The notes: generated from the sequence alone by a model not told the origin. A stretch of 64,000 bases of DNA from Motiliproteus sp. MSK22-1 (GCF_001968815.1 NZ_MIEQ01000046.1:62001-126000); one strand, 5' to 3'. Shown: positions 6,874 through 16,724, counted from the first letter of the stretch. Numbers and translations are program-made.

Positions 6874-8733
6874 TTGAATAGCTTCAATCTCTCCCGTATC
6901 TATCTACGACTTTTCCCGTGGCTGTTGGTCCTGTTTAGCGGTGGGGTTTATGCTGAAGGACTGTTTGATCGCCTCTCAGGGTCGGTAGACAGTCCTCTGG
7001 ATGTTGAGCAGGCCTATATCTTTTCCGGGGTGGAAACGGGGGCAGGGGTTTATCAGCTGCGCTGGGAGATTGAGGATGGTTATTACCTTTATAAGGACAA
7101 AATCAAGGTTATAACCACCGATAAGGTTGAACATCTGGACAGCCGCTATGCTGAAGCAGAGCCAAAGGAAGATCCTCTCTTTGGTAATGTGCTGGTGTAT
7201 TACAATCAGGCTGAGGTTGTTATCAATCTCAAAAGCACCATGGATAGGCCGGTTAATGAGGTGGTAAAAATTCAGTATCAAGGGTGTTGGGATGGTGGCA
7301 TTTGCTACCCACCGGTGACCAAGGAGTTGGTGGTTAACCAGGTGCCCGTCAAGCCCGACGGTCTGGCCCCGATGCGAGCAAGCGTCATCGCCCCAGCCGG
7401 CATTAATGCCGCTACTACTGAGGCCGTTGTTTCTGATTTTTCGTTAACGGACCAAACGCAGTTCTCTCAGGTGCTGGCCGGGGGAAACCTGTTTTTAATT
7501 CTCTCTGCATTTTTGTTAGCTGGTCTTGCTTTATCCCTGACTCCCTGTGTCTTCCCTATGATTCCGATACTGGCCGGTGTCATAGCAGGCCAGAAGAATA
7601 GTACTCCACAGCGTGCTTTCGCCATGTCGGTAATATACGTCCTTTCAATGGCCGTGACCTACACGTTGGCTGGTGTATTCGCTGGTTTGTTTGGAGAAAA
7701 CCTCCAGGCAGCTTTCCAGAACCCCTGGGTTATTTCGATATTCAGTTTGATGTTTGTGGTCTTCGCCGGATCGATGTTCGGCTTTTTTCAGTTGGAAATG
7801 CCACAAGGCATCCAGAACTCGCTCAACAGACTGAGTCGCAGCCAGCAAGGTGGAGAGGTTGCCGGTGTCGTCGTCATGGGCTTTTTGTCGGCGTTGATCG
7901 TCGGGCCTTGTGTGGCAGCGCCCTTAGCCAGTGCCCTTATCTTTATAGGGCAGACAGGTGACCCGGTCTTAGGAGGGGTTGCGCTATTTATTTTGAGTAT
8001 TGGCATGGGATTACCGCTGATACTGGTCGGCACTTCTGCTGGAAAGTTGCTTCCCAAGGCAGGCAGCTGGATGAACGGAGTAAAGTCTGCTTTTGGCGTT
8101 GTAATGCTGCTGATGGCGGTTTGGATGCTTGATCGGATAGTGCCGACAGCGGTTACTATGGTGCTGGCTGGAGTGATTCTGGTTGTCACGGCGATTTACC
8201 TGAAGGCTCTGGATGGGCTCACAGACACAGCCAGTGGGCTACAGCGTTTCGGTAAAGGTGTTGGAATATTGTTGCTGATCTACGGAGGTGCGCTACTGAT
8301 AGGTGCTGCCGGTGGGAACCGTAGTGTTGTTTATCCCCTGAAAGGGTTTGCTGGCGGAGGACAGGCTCAAGCATCCTTGCCACAGTTTACCAAAGTCACT
8401 TCTTACCGCGCTCTGGAGCCGCTGCTGGCTCAAGCTCAGCTGGATAATAAGCCCGTAATGTTGGATTTCTATGCAGACTGGTGTGTTTCTTGTCAGGAAC
8501 TGGAGTTTTACACCTTTGCCGATGCTGCCGCTCAGCAACAAATGAGCCGTTTCAGCCTGATCAAGGTGGATGTTACAGCCAATGATGCGGATGCCAAGGA
8601 GCTCTACCAGCGCTATCAGATCGTTGGGCCTCCGGCATTGGTGTTCTATGATCCCAATGGCAAGCTGCAGAAAAAGATGTTGATAGGCGTTCCTTCACCT
8701 CGAGACTTTGCTGCGCATCTGGAGCGAATCTGA
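6874..8733 (+). CDS. dsbD: Thiol:disulfide interchange protein DsbD
   Basis: DsbD moves electrons from cytoplasmic thioredoxin across the inner membrane to periplasmic DsbC, DsbG and CcmG. The 619-residue protein has all three modules. After a signal peptide comes the periplasmic alpha domain with CWDGGIC (about residues 139-145). The beta domain has eight membrane helices and the paired cysteines in LTPCVFPMIP and VGPCVAAPLAS. The C-terminal gamma thioredoxin domain has WCVSC near residue 537. The start is TTG 6874, with AGGAAA a few bases ahead. E. coli DsbD has about 565 residues; the extra length lies mainly in the alpha-beta linker. A weak hairpin region follows the stop. It appears to be transcribed alone. 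Confidence 0.96.
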   Translation: MNSFNLSRIYLRLFPWLLVLFSGGVYAEGLFDRLSGSVDSPLDVEQAYIFSGVETGAGVYQLRWEIEDGYYLYKDKIKVITTDKVEHLDSRYAEAEPKEDPLFGNVLVYYNQAEVVINLKSTMDRPVNEVVKIQYQGCWDGGICYPPVTKELVVNQVPVKPDGLAPMRASVIAPAGINAATTEAVVSDFSLTDQTQFSQVLAGGNLFLILSAFLLAGLALSLTPCVFPMIPILAGVIAGQKNSTPQRAFAMSVIYVLSMAVTYTLAGVFAGLFGENLQAAFQNPWVISIFSLMFVVFAGSMFGFFQLEMPQGIQNSLNRLSRSQQGGEVAGVVVMGFLSALIVGPCVAAPLASALIFIGQTGDPVLGGVALFILSIGMGLPLILVGTSAGKLLPKAGSWMNGVKSAFGVVMLLMAVWMLDRIVPTAVTMVLAGVILVVTAIYLKALDGLTDTASGLQRFGKGVGILLLIYGGALLIGAAGGNRSVVYPLKGFAGGGQAQASLPQFTKVTSYRALEPLLAQAQLDNKPVMLDFYADWCVSCQELEFYTFADAAAQQQMSRFSLIKVDVTANDADAKELYQRYQIVGPPALVFYDPNGKLQKKMLIGVPSPRDFAAHLERI

Positions 8734-8896
8734 ATAGCGCTGTTTTTCATCAGGCTATGATGTTTTGAGCACCTGCTTGTCACAGAAGTTTTCTGCATTG
8801 CGAGGCTGTTCAGCGGTTTTCTGTGATTAGCAGGTGTATGTATCAAAATAAAATTTGAGTGGTATCACTTATTTTCAATTCCGGAATAGCGCCAGG

Positions 8897-9442
8897 TTAG
8901 CGTAGATATTCTGTGCTGATTTTTCTGAAAATGTCAGTGCCTGATTTTTCCATCCATTCAAAAGCAACCATTTCGCGACTGACAATCTGCAACCCGTTCT
9001 GGCGCATCCTTTCAAGAGCCAGTTGTTTATCCGATGGGTTCCGGGATGAAACAGCGTCCGCCACAATAAAAACATCCTTACCTTTGGAATTTAACTCCAT
9101 TGCAGTTTGCAGTACGCAAACATGGGCTTCCATTCCAACAATGACAACCTGATCACGAGCTGTAGAGAGTATCTTTTTAAGGCAGTCAGAATCTGATCCA
9201 CAGGAAAAATGAAGTTTATCCATCTTTCCTTCATCAGATACCAGCTGATCGATTTCTGCTACCGTACCGCCTAGCCCTTTGGGGTATTGTTCTGAAGTGA
9301 GGACGGGTACACCGATAATATTGGCGACTTCGATAAGCCACTTTGATGCTTGAATCAACTGCTGATTTTCGTGTACGGCAGGGACCAGTTTTTCCTGGAT
9401 ATCGACTACTAGCAGGCAAGAGTTGTTTGCTTTGATTAACAT
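8897..9442 (-). CDS. Isochorismatase-family cysteine hydrolase
   Basis: From ATG 9442 (AAGGAAA about 8 bases upstream) the protein has 181 residues. It shows the isochorismatase-like fold and the triad Asp (LLVVDIQEKL, about residue 14), Lys (TSEQYPKGLG) and Cys (GMEAHVCVLQTA). It lacks the long extensions of nicotinamidases. The VCVLQTA context resembles YcaC/RutB-type hydrolases and eukaryotic isochorismatase-domain proteins (ISOC1/2-like, which share SEQYPKGLG). The substrate is unknown. It is likely monocistronic. A second member of this superfamily is at 28059, but that one is closer to YcaC. Confidence 0.85.
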   Translation of the reverse strand: MLIKANNSCLLVVDIQEKLVPAVHENQQLIQASKWLIEVANIIGVPVLTSEQYPKGLGGTVAEIDQLVSDEGKMDKLHFSCGSDSDCLKKILSTARDQVVIVGMEAHVCVLQTAMELNSKGKDVFIVADAVSSRNPSDKQLALERMRQNGLQIVSREMVAFEWMEKSGTDIFRKISTEYLR

Positions 9443-9627
9443 AATGTAGATTTCCTTGTTAGCTTGGGAGTCTGCAAGCAGGCTCTTTGAGGCTCCGTCC
9501 TGCAAAGAGCTTGCTGAGAGTATAATCGGCTTGATTTGCCACTTCCGTATTCAGACAAATTATTGTAACGCTGGACTATAGCTACGAGTTAACCTGTTGT
9601 CGTAGCGAACCAAGGAGCACTCAGCAG

Positions 9628-10056
9628 TTAAGCTCGAGAATCCACCATATTGGTCGCCTCCCCCTGAGCAACCACTTTGTCATTCACTGTGCAGACTGTT
9701 TTTAGTTTCACTCGGCGGCGACGAACATCAATCTCTTCAACGGTAGCGGTCGCTGTGACGGTATCGCCGATATAGACAGGCGCTTTAAATTTAAGGGTTT
9801 GGTCGATATAAATAGCGCCGGGTCCCGGCAGACGAGTACCGAGTACTGTTGATATCAGCCCCGCGCTGAACATGCCGTGAACGATACGCTTCTTAAACTG
9901 AGTAGTGGCAGCAAACTCTTCGTTAATATGCACTGGGTTGTTATCGCCGGTGATTCCAGCAAACGTATAAACATCAGACTCCGAAACGGTCTTGGCGTAG
10001 GAGGCTGACATACCTACCTCGAGGTCTTCTAGGTAATATCCGTGTAATTCACTCAA
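9628..10056 (-). CDS. MaoC-like (R)-specific enoyl-CoA hydratase
   Basis: A hot-dog-fold protein of 142 residues with the R-hydratase motif: Asp and His in FAGITGDNNPVHIN and the downstream KKRIVHGMFSAGLIS. It resembles PhaJ, which hydrates trans-2-enoyl-CoA to (R)-3-hydroxyacyl-CoA and links beta-oxidation to polyhydroxyalkanoate or other acyl pathways. The start is read as TTG at 10056 because GGAG lies 7 bases ahead; a TTG at 10086 in the same frame has no such site. No PHA synthase gene is nearby, so the pathway is uncertain. Confidence 0.88.
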   Translation of the reverse strand: MSELHGYYLEDLEVGMSASYAKTVSESDVYTFAGITGDNNPVHINEEFAATTQFKKRIVHGMFSAGLISTVLGTRLPGPGAIYIDQTLKFKAPVYIGDTVTATATVEEIDVRRRRVKLKTVCTVNDKVVAQGEATNMVDSRA

Positions 10057-10436
10057 TTTAGTGGCTCCAGATGTGTAGAAAATCAATAATATGACGATAT
10101 ATAAATAATGGGCTTATCGGCCTAGAGAATACCGTAAAGAGAAGTGGCGACCAATAGCAGAAATGACCAGATACTTGCCAGGGCGCCGGCCCGCCAGTTG
10201 AGAATCCTTGATTTAAGTCATCCCTCTGGAGTATTGCCAGAACCTGCAATCAGATATGATTACTTCATAGGTGATTAATGGCTGTCTTTCTGACTTTCTT
10301 GGTTGTTATTTATGTTCTGTCGTTAAAGACTGACGCTCAGGGTTTTGCCGAGAGCGCTTAGTCGTTAAGATGCGGTAGTTGTAGTTCATTTGATGTTTTG
10401 CGGGCAGAGATACTGCCGCGCACCGAGGAGTATTCG
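10057..10436. other. Intergenic region upstream of the HAD phosphatase; rluC absent
   Basis: About 380 bases with no large gene. In Pseudomonas and relatives the pseudouridine synthase gene rluC commonly precedes this HAD gene and sppA; it is not present here. The region contains one very short possible gene (10278-10361). Confidence 0.5.
10278..10361 (+). CDS. Possible 27-residue membrane peptide
   Basis: The frame encodes MAVFLTFLVVIYVLSL followed by a short polar tail. AGGTGA lies only about 3 bases before the ATG, which is close for an efficient site. The hydrophobic stretch is long enough for one membrane helix. No family is recognised. It may be a chance frame in an AT-rich intergenic region. 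Confidence 0.2.
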   Translation: MAVFLTFLVVIYVLSLKTDAQGFAESA

Positions 10437-11165
10437 TTGTTTAAATTGCTGATTTTCGATTGGGATGGAACAATCATTGATTCCGCTGACCGGATTATTT
10501 CCAGTATGCAAAAAGCCGCTGTTGAATTGGGATTGCCCCGTTTGCCGGCAGAACCTATTCGGAACATTATCGGCTTGGGGTTGCCTGAGGCTCTGATGCA
10601 GCTTTATCCCGATATCGATCAGGAAGGGATGGTACAGATGCGAGAGCGCTATTCTTATTACTATATCAAAGCTGATGATACCCCCACTGCGCTATTCCCG
10701 GGAGTTGAGGATGGGTTGATACGGTTAAGGGATCAGGGTTTTCGTTTGGCCGTAGCGACAGGAAAGAGTCGCTTGGGTTTAGATCGGGTTCTGGCTGTGA
10801 CCGGTCTTAGGGATGTCTTTGAGTTTACCCGTTGTGCGGATGAGACCCGCTCAAAACCAGATCCGCTTATGTTAGAGGAAATTCTGGCCTGCAGTGGTCA
10901 TCATGTCAGCGAATCTGTAATGATTGGGGACACTGAATTCGATCTGGAAATGGCAACCAATGCCGGGATGAACTCTCTGGGTGTTTCTTACGGGGCTCAT
11001 GTTGTCGAGCGTTTGGAGAACCACAACCCCATGGCTATTTTTGACCACTTCTCTGAACTTGAATCCTGGCTGCTCTCACAAACCAGCGAACCTGCAGCTG
11101 ATAAAAAAGCGGTCATTGAGTGTACGCTGGCTGGAAACACGAACCCTGACCCGGTTTCAAATTAG
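10437..11165 (+). CDS. HAD-IA hydrolase, phosphoglycolate phosphatase-like
   Basis: The start is taken as TTG 10437, with GAGGAG 7-8 bases ahead and the motif LFKLLIFDWDGTIIDS immediately following; an ATG 39 bases upstream lacks a site. The 242-residue protein has HAD motif I (DWDGT, nucleophile Asp near residue 8), motif II (VATGKSR), a motif III lysine (SKPDP) and motif IV (IGDTEFDLEMA). A helical cap lies between motifs I and II. This gene type sits before sppA in many gammaproteobacteria and is annotated as a Gph-like phosphatase of unknown physiological substrate. It is followed 13 bases later by sppA, so the two are probably co-transcribed. Confidence 0.88.
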   Translation: MFKLLIFDWDGTIIDSADRIISSMQKAAVELGLPRLPAEPIRNIIGLGLPEALMQLYPDIDQEGMVQMRERYSYYYIKADDTPTALFPGVEDGLIRLRDQGFRLAVATGKSRLGLDRVLAVTGLRDVFEFTRCADETRSKPDPLMLEEILACSGHHVSESVMIGDTEFDLEMATNAGMNSLGVSYGAHVVERLENHNPMAIFDHFSELESWLLSQTSEPAADKKAVIECTLAGNTNPDPVSN

Positions 11166-11178
11166 AGGATAGTGAGCC

Positions 11179-12270
11179 ATGAGTGAAGATCTTTGGAATC
11201 GCCCGAAAAAGGAGACAGATACCGATGGGGGTAACGCCAATGAAAGCGCCTTTCAGACAGAAGCGGGGCTGGTAGAGAAGCCAGCGGACGACAACCCCGG
11301 GCAAGCATCAGCGTCTGATCAAAAGAAGCGGGACTCTCGTGAATGGCGTCTGATTGAAAAGCTGATAATGGGGCTTAATGCTGAACAGCGTCGCTCACGC
11401 CGCTGGGGGATCTTTTTTAAGTCTTTGACGTTCATCTATCTATTTGTTGCCTTGTTTTTGTTGGTTCCGGGGGATTTCTTCAGTCTGGATAAAGCCATTG
11501 CTGAGCGTCACACCGCCCTGGTGGACGTTAACGGCACGATTGCTGAAGGTGAGGAGGCAAGTGCCGATGCCATAGTGACCGCGTTGCGAAAGGCATTTGA
11601 AGACGAAGCTACGGCTGCAATTATCTTGCGTATAAACAGCCCGGGAGGCAGTCCTGTTCAGGCGGGTTATGTGTATGATGAAATTGTCCGGCTGAAAGCC
11701 AGCTATCCGGATATTAAAGTCTATAGCGTGATTGTTGATCTTGGCGCTTCCGGTGGCTACTACATTGCCGCAGCAGCTGATGAAATTTATGCCGATAAGG
11801 CCAGTCTGGTTGGATCTATTGGTGTGATCTCGTCAAGTTTCGGGTTTGTTGACGTGCTGGAAAAACTGGGTGTCGAGCGACGGGTCTTTAATGCAGGGGA
11901 GCATAAGGCATTCCTTGACCCTTTTAAGCCACTTAAAGAATCTGAAAAGCAATTTTGGGAACAGGTTCTTAACACCACTCACAATCAATTTATCGAACAG
12001 GTTAAAAAAGGAAGAGGCGATCGACTAAAAGACGATCCCAAACTGTTTAGCGGACTTATCTGGACCGGCGAGCAGGCATTGGAGCTGGGGCTTATTGATG
12101 GTTTGGGCAGTGCTGGCTATGTCGCAAGAGATATTGTCGGTGAAGAGAATATTGTTAATTTCACCCCTGAACTGAGCCCGTTGGAGCGCGTTGTTGAACG
12201 TTTCAGTACCAGTTTTGCGCGAACGCTTGCAGTGGAGTTAGGTTTAAAAAATCTATCGCCTCTGTACTAA
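11179..12270 (+). CDS. sppA: Signal peptide peptidase SppA-type S49 protease
   Basis: A membrane-bound serine protease that degrades cleaved signal peptides. The 363 residues begin with a charged cytoplasmic stretch of about 75 residues, then one transmembrane helix (FIYLFVALFLLVPGDFF) and the protease domain. The catalytic Ser is in LGASGGYYIAAAAD and the Lys in YADKASLVGSIGVISS. It is the short, single-domain form found in Pseudomonas and many bacteria, not the 618-residue tandem form of E. coli. It follows the HAD gene by 13 bases and ends before a region with a weak CCCTC/GAGGG hairpin. Confidence 0.92.
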   Translation: MSEDLWNRPKKETDTDGGNANESAFQTEAGLVEKPADDNPGQASASDQKKRDSREWRLIEKLIMGLNAEQRRSRRWGIFFKSLTFIYLFVALFLLVPGDFFSLDKAIAERHTALVDVNGTIAEGEEASADAIVTALRKAFEDEATAAIILRINSPGGSPVQAGYVYDEIVRLKASYPDIKVYSVIVDLGASGGYYIAAAADEIYADKASLVGSIGVISSSFGFVDVLEKLGVERRVFNAGEHKAFLDPFKPLKESEKQFWEQVLNTTHNQFIEQVKKGRGDRLKDDPKLFSGLIWTGEQALELGLIDGLGSAGYVARDIVGEENIVNFTPELSPLERVVERFSTSFARTLAVELGLKNLSPLY

Positions 12271-12357
12271 TGACCACAGCAGACAAGTCCCTCGGACCCC
12301 GGAGGGTTTGCTGAAACTTAATGGACTTATTCGAAGGTTCCTTAATATGCTGGTAAA

Positions 12358-12383
12358 AGTGATGGCCGAAACCGGCCATCACT
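12358..12383 (-). terminator. Intrinsic terminator of yceF
   Basis: A perfect 11-bp stem AGTGATGGCCG/CGGCCATCACT with a 4-base loop. Read on the minus strand it is followed by TTTT, so it terminates yceF. It may also slow readthrough from sppA. Confidence 0.75.
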
Positions 12384-12416
12384 TCCCTGAATCTTCAGTT
12401 TCTTTTCACAGGTTTC

Positions 12417-12995
12417 TTAGAGCACGCATACCCCTTCGTCCTCCAGTATTCTAACCAGGCGTATCAGCGGCAGACCAATAAGCGTATTCGGATCATCCCC
12501 CTCCAAGCGTTCAAATAAAGAAATACCCAAGCCTTCACACATAAAACTGCCTGCGCAATTATAGGGCTTCTCTTTTATCAGATATTGTTCTATCTGCTGA
12601 TCTGAAAGTTTACGAAAATGGACTTTAAATACTTCTACGCAACGGGTCTCGGAATTTCTCTCTGCATTTATAACGGACAACCCTGTTAAAAAAGTTACCG
12701 TATTATTCCGGCAGGCTTGAAGTTGTTTAAATGCATTCTCGTGAGTTATTGGTTTACCAAGTGTTTTATCTCCCAGAGTAGCCAGCTGATCTGATCCTAT
12801 TATTAGGCCCCGTGTATGTTTCTTTGCCACTGCGTTGGCTTTTTCAGATGCCAGGCGAAGTACTGTTTGTTCTGCTGACTCTTCTGCTTGAGGGGTTTCA
12901 TCAATATTGGGCGAGTCTGTCTGAAAGTCCAGTTGAAGCTTTTTTAAAATAGCTTTTCGATAGGGAGAAGTAGAGGCGAGAATGATCGGAGTCAT
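12417..12995 (-). CDS. yceF: Maf-family nucleotide pyrophosphatase (YceF type)
   Basis: A 192-residue Maf-like protein. The N-terminal substrate loop reads ILASTSPYRKAILKKL, and downstream are IIGSDQLA (catalytic Asp) and LGKP. The YceF subfamily hydrolyses 7-methyl-GTP, removing a noncanonical nucleotide from the pool. It is encoded opposite to yceD-rpmF-plsX, the usual arrangement in gammaproteobacteria, with a divergent promoter region of about 120 bases. Confidence 0.92.
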   Translation of the reverse strand: MTPIILASTSPYRKAILKKLQLDFQTDSPNIDETPQAEESAEQTVLRLASEKANAVAKKHTRGLIIGSDQLATLGDKTLGKPITHENAFKQLQACRNNTVTFLTGLSVINAERNSETRCVEVFKVHFRKLSDQQIEQYLIKEKPYNCAGSFMCEGLGISLFERLEGDDPNTLIGLPLIRLVRILEDEGVCVL

Positions 12996-13117
12996 GTTAT
13001 AATTTCTGCGGTAAGTACTAGGTTTTGGTAAAGAACCTCTATCTTACTCGTTTTTATTCCCTTTTTAACGGCTTCCCCCTTTACAGAAGAGGGTTTGGCC
13101 CCTATTATTGCGCGCTT

Positions 13118-13636
13118 ATGTCGAAGGCCCCATTACCGATCAAAATAGACCCTCGGCGATCTGCCGATCAAGGGCTTAGTTATGAAGGTTCTTTACCGCT
13201 AAAACGGTTGGACCGATTAGTAAGCTACTTGGTTGACGCGGAGGGAGATATAGATGTCAGCCTAACATTTGGGATTGACGAAGAAAAAATTCGTTACCTG
13301 AGTGGGATCGCTGAAGTTTCAGTTCGGATGCTTTGTCAGCGTTGTCTGGAACCGGTAGCGATGACCCTTAGAGCTGAGCTCAATTTGGGCATCGTTAAAA
13401 ACGACGAGGCAGCTGAAATACTGCCAAAGCGGTATGACCCGCTAATCGTTGTTGATAACGCATTGGATGTGAATCAGGCAATAGAAGATGAGTTAATTCT
13501 TACTCTTCCACTGATTCCCACTCATGAGGATTGTGAAGTTAAGACAGAATTCATGGATCCTAATGCGAAACCGGAAGACGACAGTAAAGAGAATCCATTT
13601 GGAATATTAGCCCAGTTAAAGGGCTACAAACATTAG
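13118..13636 (+). CDS. yceD: YceD family protein (DUF177), 23S rRNA accumulation protein
   Basis: 172 residues from ATG 13118; an upstream GTG would add 31 residues without similarity to the family. It has the DUF177 pattern: an N-terminal beta-rich part, the paired cysteines MLCQRCLEP, and a late cysteine (THEDCEV). An acidic tail then ends in NPFGILAQLKGYKH, which matches the typical end NPFAVLAxLK. It is linked to 23S rRNA accumulation in E. coli and is conserved beside rpmF. rpmF starts 18 bases downstream, so they form one transcript. Confidence 0.92.
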   Translation: MSKAPLPIKIDPRRSADQGLSYEGSLPLKRLDRLVSYLVDAEGDIDVSLTFGIDEEKIRYLSGIAEVSVRMLCQRCLEPVAMTLRAELNLGIVKNDEAAEILPKRYDPLIVVDNALDVNQAIEDELILTLPLIPTHEDCEVKTEFMDPNAKPEDDSKENPFGILAQLKGYKH

Positions 13637-13654
13637 TTCAGGAGCTGCTAAGCC

Positions 13655-13834
13655 ATGGCTGTTCAAAAAAGTAAAGTAACTCGTTCTCGTCGTGGTCAGC
13701 GTCGTTCACATGATGCATTGACTGCTAGCACACTTTCTCAAGATGCGACCACTGGTGAAACTCACCGTCGTCACCACATCACTGCCGACGGTTTCTACCG
13801 CGGTCGTCAAGTGGTAGCTAAAGACGCAGAATAA
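13655..13834 (+). CDS. rpmF: 50S ribosomal protein L32
   Basis: A 59-residue protein beginning [20 protein letters not shown] and ending VVAKDAE, a clear L32 (bL32). GGAG lies 11 bases ahead of the ATG. The zinc-binding cysteines of some L32 proteins are absent, as in the usual gammaproteobacterial form. It lies between yceD and plsX in the conserved ribosomal protein/fatty acid operon; plsX starts only 2 bases after its stop. Confidence 0.98.
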   Translation: MAVQKSKVTRSRRGQRRSHDALTASTLSQDATTGETHRRHHITADGFYRGRQVVAKDAE

Positions 13835-13836
13835 GC

Positions 13837-14850
13837 TTGGCTGCTAAATGCACCCTTGCTATTGATGCGATGAGTGGGGACTTCGGTCCCCACGTAATTG
13901 TTCCTTCCGCTCTAGAATTCCTCACCCGTTACAACGACTGTCATTTACTTCTGGTCGGCGATCAGAATCAACTGCGTTCTCTGATCAATCAGCATTCTGC
14001 TTCTGCCAATACTAATCTTGAAGTGATTCATACTGATGAAGTTGTTGGTATGGATGAAAAACCCTCTCTTGCTCTTAGAAAACGAAAAGCATCATCCCTC
14101 TATCGGTCTATTGCGCTGGTTTCGGAAGGAATTGCTGATGCCAGCGTCAGTGCAGGCAATACCGGGGCCATGATGGCAATGGGACGCTACCTGTTACAAA
14201 CTCATGCCGGAATTGATCGCCCTGCAATCGCATCCGAGTTACCGACCCGGGAAGGACATTGCTATATGCTGGATTTGGGCGCCAATGTGGATTGTAGTGC
14301 TGAGCATCTCTTTCAATTTGCACTGATGGGGTCAGTACTTTCCGAGGCAGTTGATGGCCGCCAGCACCCTAAAGTCGGATTGCTGAACGTCGGCACTGAG
14401 AAGGTCAAAGGGAACGAGCAAGTTAAACTGGCCTCCCGATTAATCCAGGAACACAGCCAGCTTAATTATATTGGCTATATAGAAGGTAATGATATTTATG
14501 CGGGAAAAGCGGATGTCGTTATCTGTGATGGCTTTGTCGGTAACATTGCGCTTAAAAGCAGCGAAGGACTGGCCCGCTTAATGGGACGCTCTCTCAATGT
14601 TGCGTTCAATCAGTCCCTGTACCGGCGAGCATTACGATGGCTGGCTGCTCCCGTGTTAAAAGAGTTACAGGAGTTGATTGATCCATCTAAGCGCAATGGC
14701 GCGAGCCTGCTGGGTTTGCAAGGGGTTGTTATCAAAAGTCATGGCTCGGCAAATCATTCCTGCTTTATTCATGCAATAGAACAAGCCCGGGCGGAAGTGG
14801 TAAGCGGCCTGTCTCAACGGCTCAATGACAGGCTGGCTACGATGATTTAA
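13837..14850 (+). CDS. plsX: Phosphate acyltransferase PlsX
   Basis: Converts acyl-ACP and phosphate to acyl-phosphate, the donor for PlsY in phospholipid synthesis. 337 residues, near the family's usual 340-350. Signatures: LAIDAMSGDFGPHVIVPSA at the start, SAGNTGAMMAMGRY, LLNVGTEKVKGNEQV, and GFVGNIALKSSEGLARLM. The start codon is TTG 13837, two bases after rpmF, so translation is likely coupled. It normally leads into fabH-fabD; here fabH is absent and ybiT follows after 266 bases. Confidence 0.95.
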   Translation: MAAKCTLAIDAMSGDFGPHVIVPSALEFLTRYNDCHLLLVGDQNQLRSLINQHSASANTNLEVIHTDEVVGMDEKPSLALRKRKASSLYRSIALVSEGIADASVSAGNTGAMMAMGRYLLQTHAGIDRPAIASELPTREGHCYMLDLGANVDCSAEHLFQFALMGSVLSEAVDGRQHPKVGLLNVGTEKVKGNEQVKLASRLIQEHSQLNYIGYIEGNDIYAGKADVVICDGFVGNIALKSSEGLARLMGRSLNVAFNQSLYRRALRWLAAPVLKELQELIDPSKRNGASLLGLQGVVIKSHGSANHSCFIHAIEQARAEVVSGLSQRLNDRLATMI

Positions 14851-15116
14851 CCGCGACGAGCTTATAATCAGGTGTGGTTTTTTAACACTGATGCATCTTG
14901 TTTTTGCAGCGACAAAAAGCTCTGTTGGATACTGTTTCAGCACAAGACGAATGCCGACACCGGCTTACTTCTTTCTTATCTGCTATTGAGAGGTGGTCTG
15001 GTACTTTCCCCGGCGCGGGTATATTGGCATAATGCGCGCCTTCCTTGACTCCGTTCTCCTGGATGCCCAGGTCTTTCGGACCGTATTAATCAGCTCACTT
15101 AAATCGGAATAAAACA

Positions 15117-16706
15117 TTGCTTACAACCGCGAATGTGACCATGCAATTTGGCGCAAAGCCACTTTTTGAAGGTGTATCTGTTAAATTTGGCGAAGGTAAT
15201 CGCTATGGATTGATTGGTGCCAATGGTTGTGGCAAATCTACCTTTATGAAAATTCTGGGTGCGGACCTGGAGCCCACATCAGGCAACGTATCAAAAGATC
15301 CCAATGAACGAATAGGTAAGCTGAAACAAGACCAGTTTGCGTACGAAGAATATAGTGTTATCGATACAGTAATTATGGGTCACGAAGAGTTGTGGGCAGT
15401 CAAGTCTGAGCGTGATGCCATTTACGCCAATCCGGAAATGACGGAGGCGGATGGTATTCGGGCGGGGGAGCTGGAGTCTGAATTTGCGGAAATGGACGGT
15501 TATACAGCAGAATCCAGGGCTGGTGAGTTATTGCTGGGGGTCGGGATAGAGGTTGAGCAGCATTTCGGTCCAATGAGTGAAGTGGCTCCAGGCTGGAAGT
15601 TACGTGTACTTCTGGCTCAAGTCCTGTTTTCAGATCCGGATATCATGCTGTTGGACGAGCCGACCAACAACCTGGACATCAATACCATTCGCTGGCTGGA
15701 AGAGGTGTTAAACAGCCGAAACTGTACGATGATTATTATTTCCCACGACAGGCACTTCCTGAACAGTGTCTGTACTCATATGGCCGATTTGGATTATGGC
15801 GAGTTACGTCTGTACCCTGGCTCGTATGACGAGTACATGACGGCTGCGACTCAGGCAAGAGAGCGTTTACTCTCAGACAATGCAAAAAAGAAAGCACAGA
15901 TCGCTGACTTGAAATCCTTCGTTAGTCGCTTTTCTGCCAATGCATCAAAATCAAAACAGGCAACGTCTCGTGCCAAGCGTATTGATAAAATCCAGCTGGA
16001 AGAAGTAAAGCCATCCAGCAGACAAAATCCATTTATTCGTTTCGAGCAGGACAAAAAGCTTCATCGCCTGGCTTTGGAAGTTGAAGGACTGAGCAAAAGC
16101 TATGACCAGAACTTGTTCTCTGGGATGGACTTAATGGTTGAGGTCGGCGAAAGAATAGCAGTAATCGGCCCTAACGGCATCGGAAAAACGACGTTGCTCA
16201 AATGTCTGTCGGGGGCTCTTGAGCCGACTAACGGCACCATTAAATGGTCAGAAAACGCACAATTTGGTTACTATGCACAAGATCATGCGGCTGATTTTGA
16301 AGACCAGAAATCACTGTTGGAATGGATGGGGCAGTGGGGTAAAGAGGGGGATGATGAGCAGGTCATTCGCGGGACGCTGGGGCGGTTGTTGTTTTCACAG
16401 AAAGAAATTAGCAAATCGGTAAAGGTTATTTCCGGTGGAGAGCAGGGGCGCATGCTGTTCGGCAAGCTTATGCTGCAACGACCCAATGTATTGCTGATGG
16501 ACGAGCCTACCAACCACCTCGATATGGAATCGATAGAATCGCTGAACCTTGCTCTGGAAAATTATCCTGGAACGTTAATTTTTGTCAGCCACGATCGCGA
16601 ATTCGTTTCCTCATTGGCCACTCGTGTTATCGAACTTAAGCCAACAGGTATTGTTGACTTCCGTGGTACCTATGAAGATTACCTGCGCAGCCAGGGTGTG
16701 CAGTAA
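15117..16706 (+). CDS. ybiT: ABC-F family ATPase YbiT
   Basis: A soluble tandem ATPase of 529 residues without membrane segments, very close to E. coli YbiT (530 residues). Walker A motifs are GANGCGKST and GPNGIGKTT, Walker B/linkers [10 protein letters not shown] and [11 protein letters not shown], and the second signature SGGEQGRM. The charged linker between the two cassettes contains [19 protein letters not shown], the P-site tRNA interaction motif region. ABC-F proteins bind the ribosomal E site and adjust translation. The start is TTG 15117. Its place between plsX and fabD is unusual compared with E. coli, where ybiT is elsewhere. Confidence 0.95.
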   Translation: MLTTANVTMQFGAKPLFEGVSVKFGEGNRYGLIGANGCGKSTFMKILGADLEPTSGNVSKDPNERIGKLKQDQFAYEEYSVIDTVIMGHEELWAVKSERDAIYANPEMTEADGIRAGELESEFAEMDGYTAESRAGELLLGVGIEVEQHFGPMSEVAPGWKLRVLLAQVLFSDPDIMLLDEPTNNLDINTIRWLEEVLNSRNCTMIIISHDRHFLNSVCTHMADLDYGELRLYPGSYDEYMTAATQARERLLSDNAKKKAQIADLKSFVSRFSANASKSKQATSRAKRIDKIQLEEVKPSSRQNPFIRFEQDKKLHRLALEVEGLSKSYDQNLFSGMDLMVEVGERIAVIGPNGIGKTTLLKCLSGALEPTNGTIKWSENAQFGYYAQDHAADFEDQKSLLEWMGQWGKEGDDEQVIRGTLGRLLFSQKEISKSVKVISGGEQGRMLFGKLMLQRPNVLLMDEPTNHLDMESIESLNLALENYPGTLIFVSHDREFVSSLATRVIELKPTGIVDFRGTYEDYLRSQGVQ

Positions 16707-16724
16707 CTTATAACGGGGAGCATT

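Noticed and set aside
12271-12320. Terminator of sppA (CCCTC/GAGGG hairpin)
   Set aside because: The stem is only 5 bp with a weak T-run, too poor to list as a feature.
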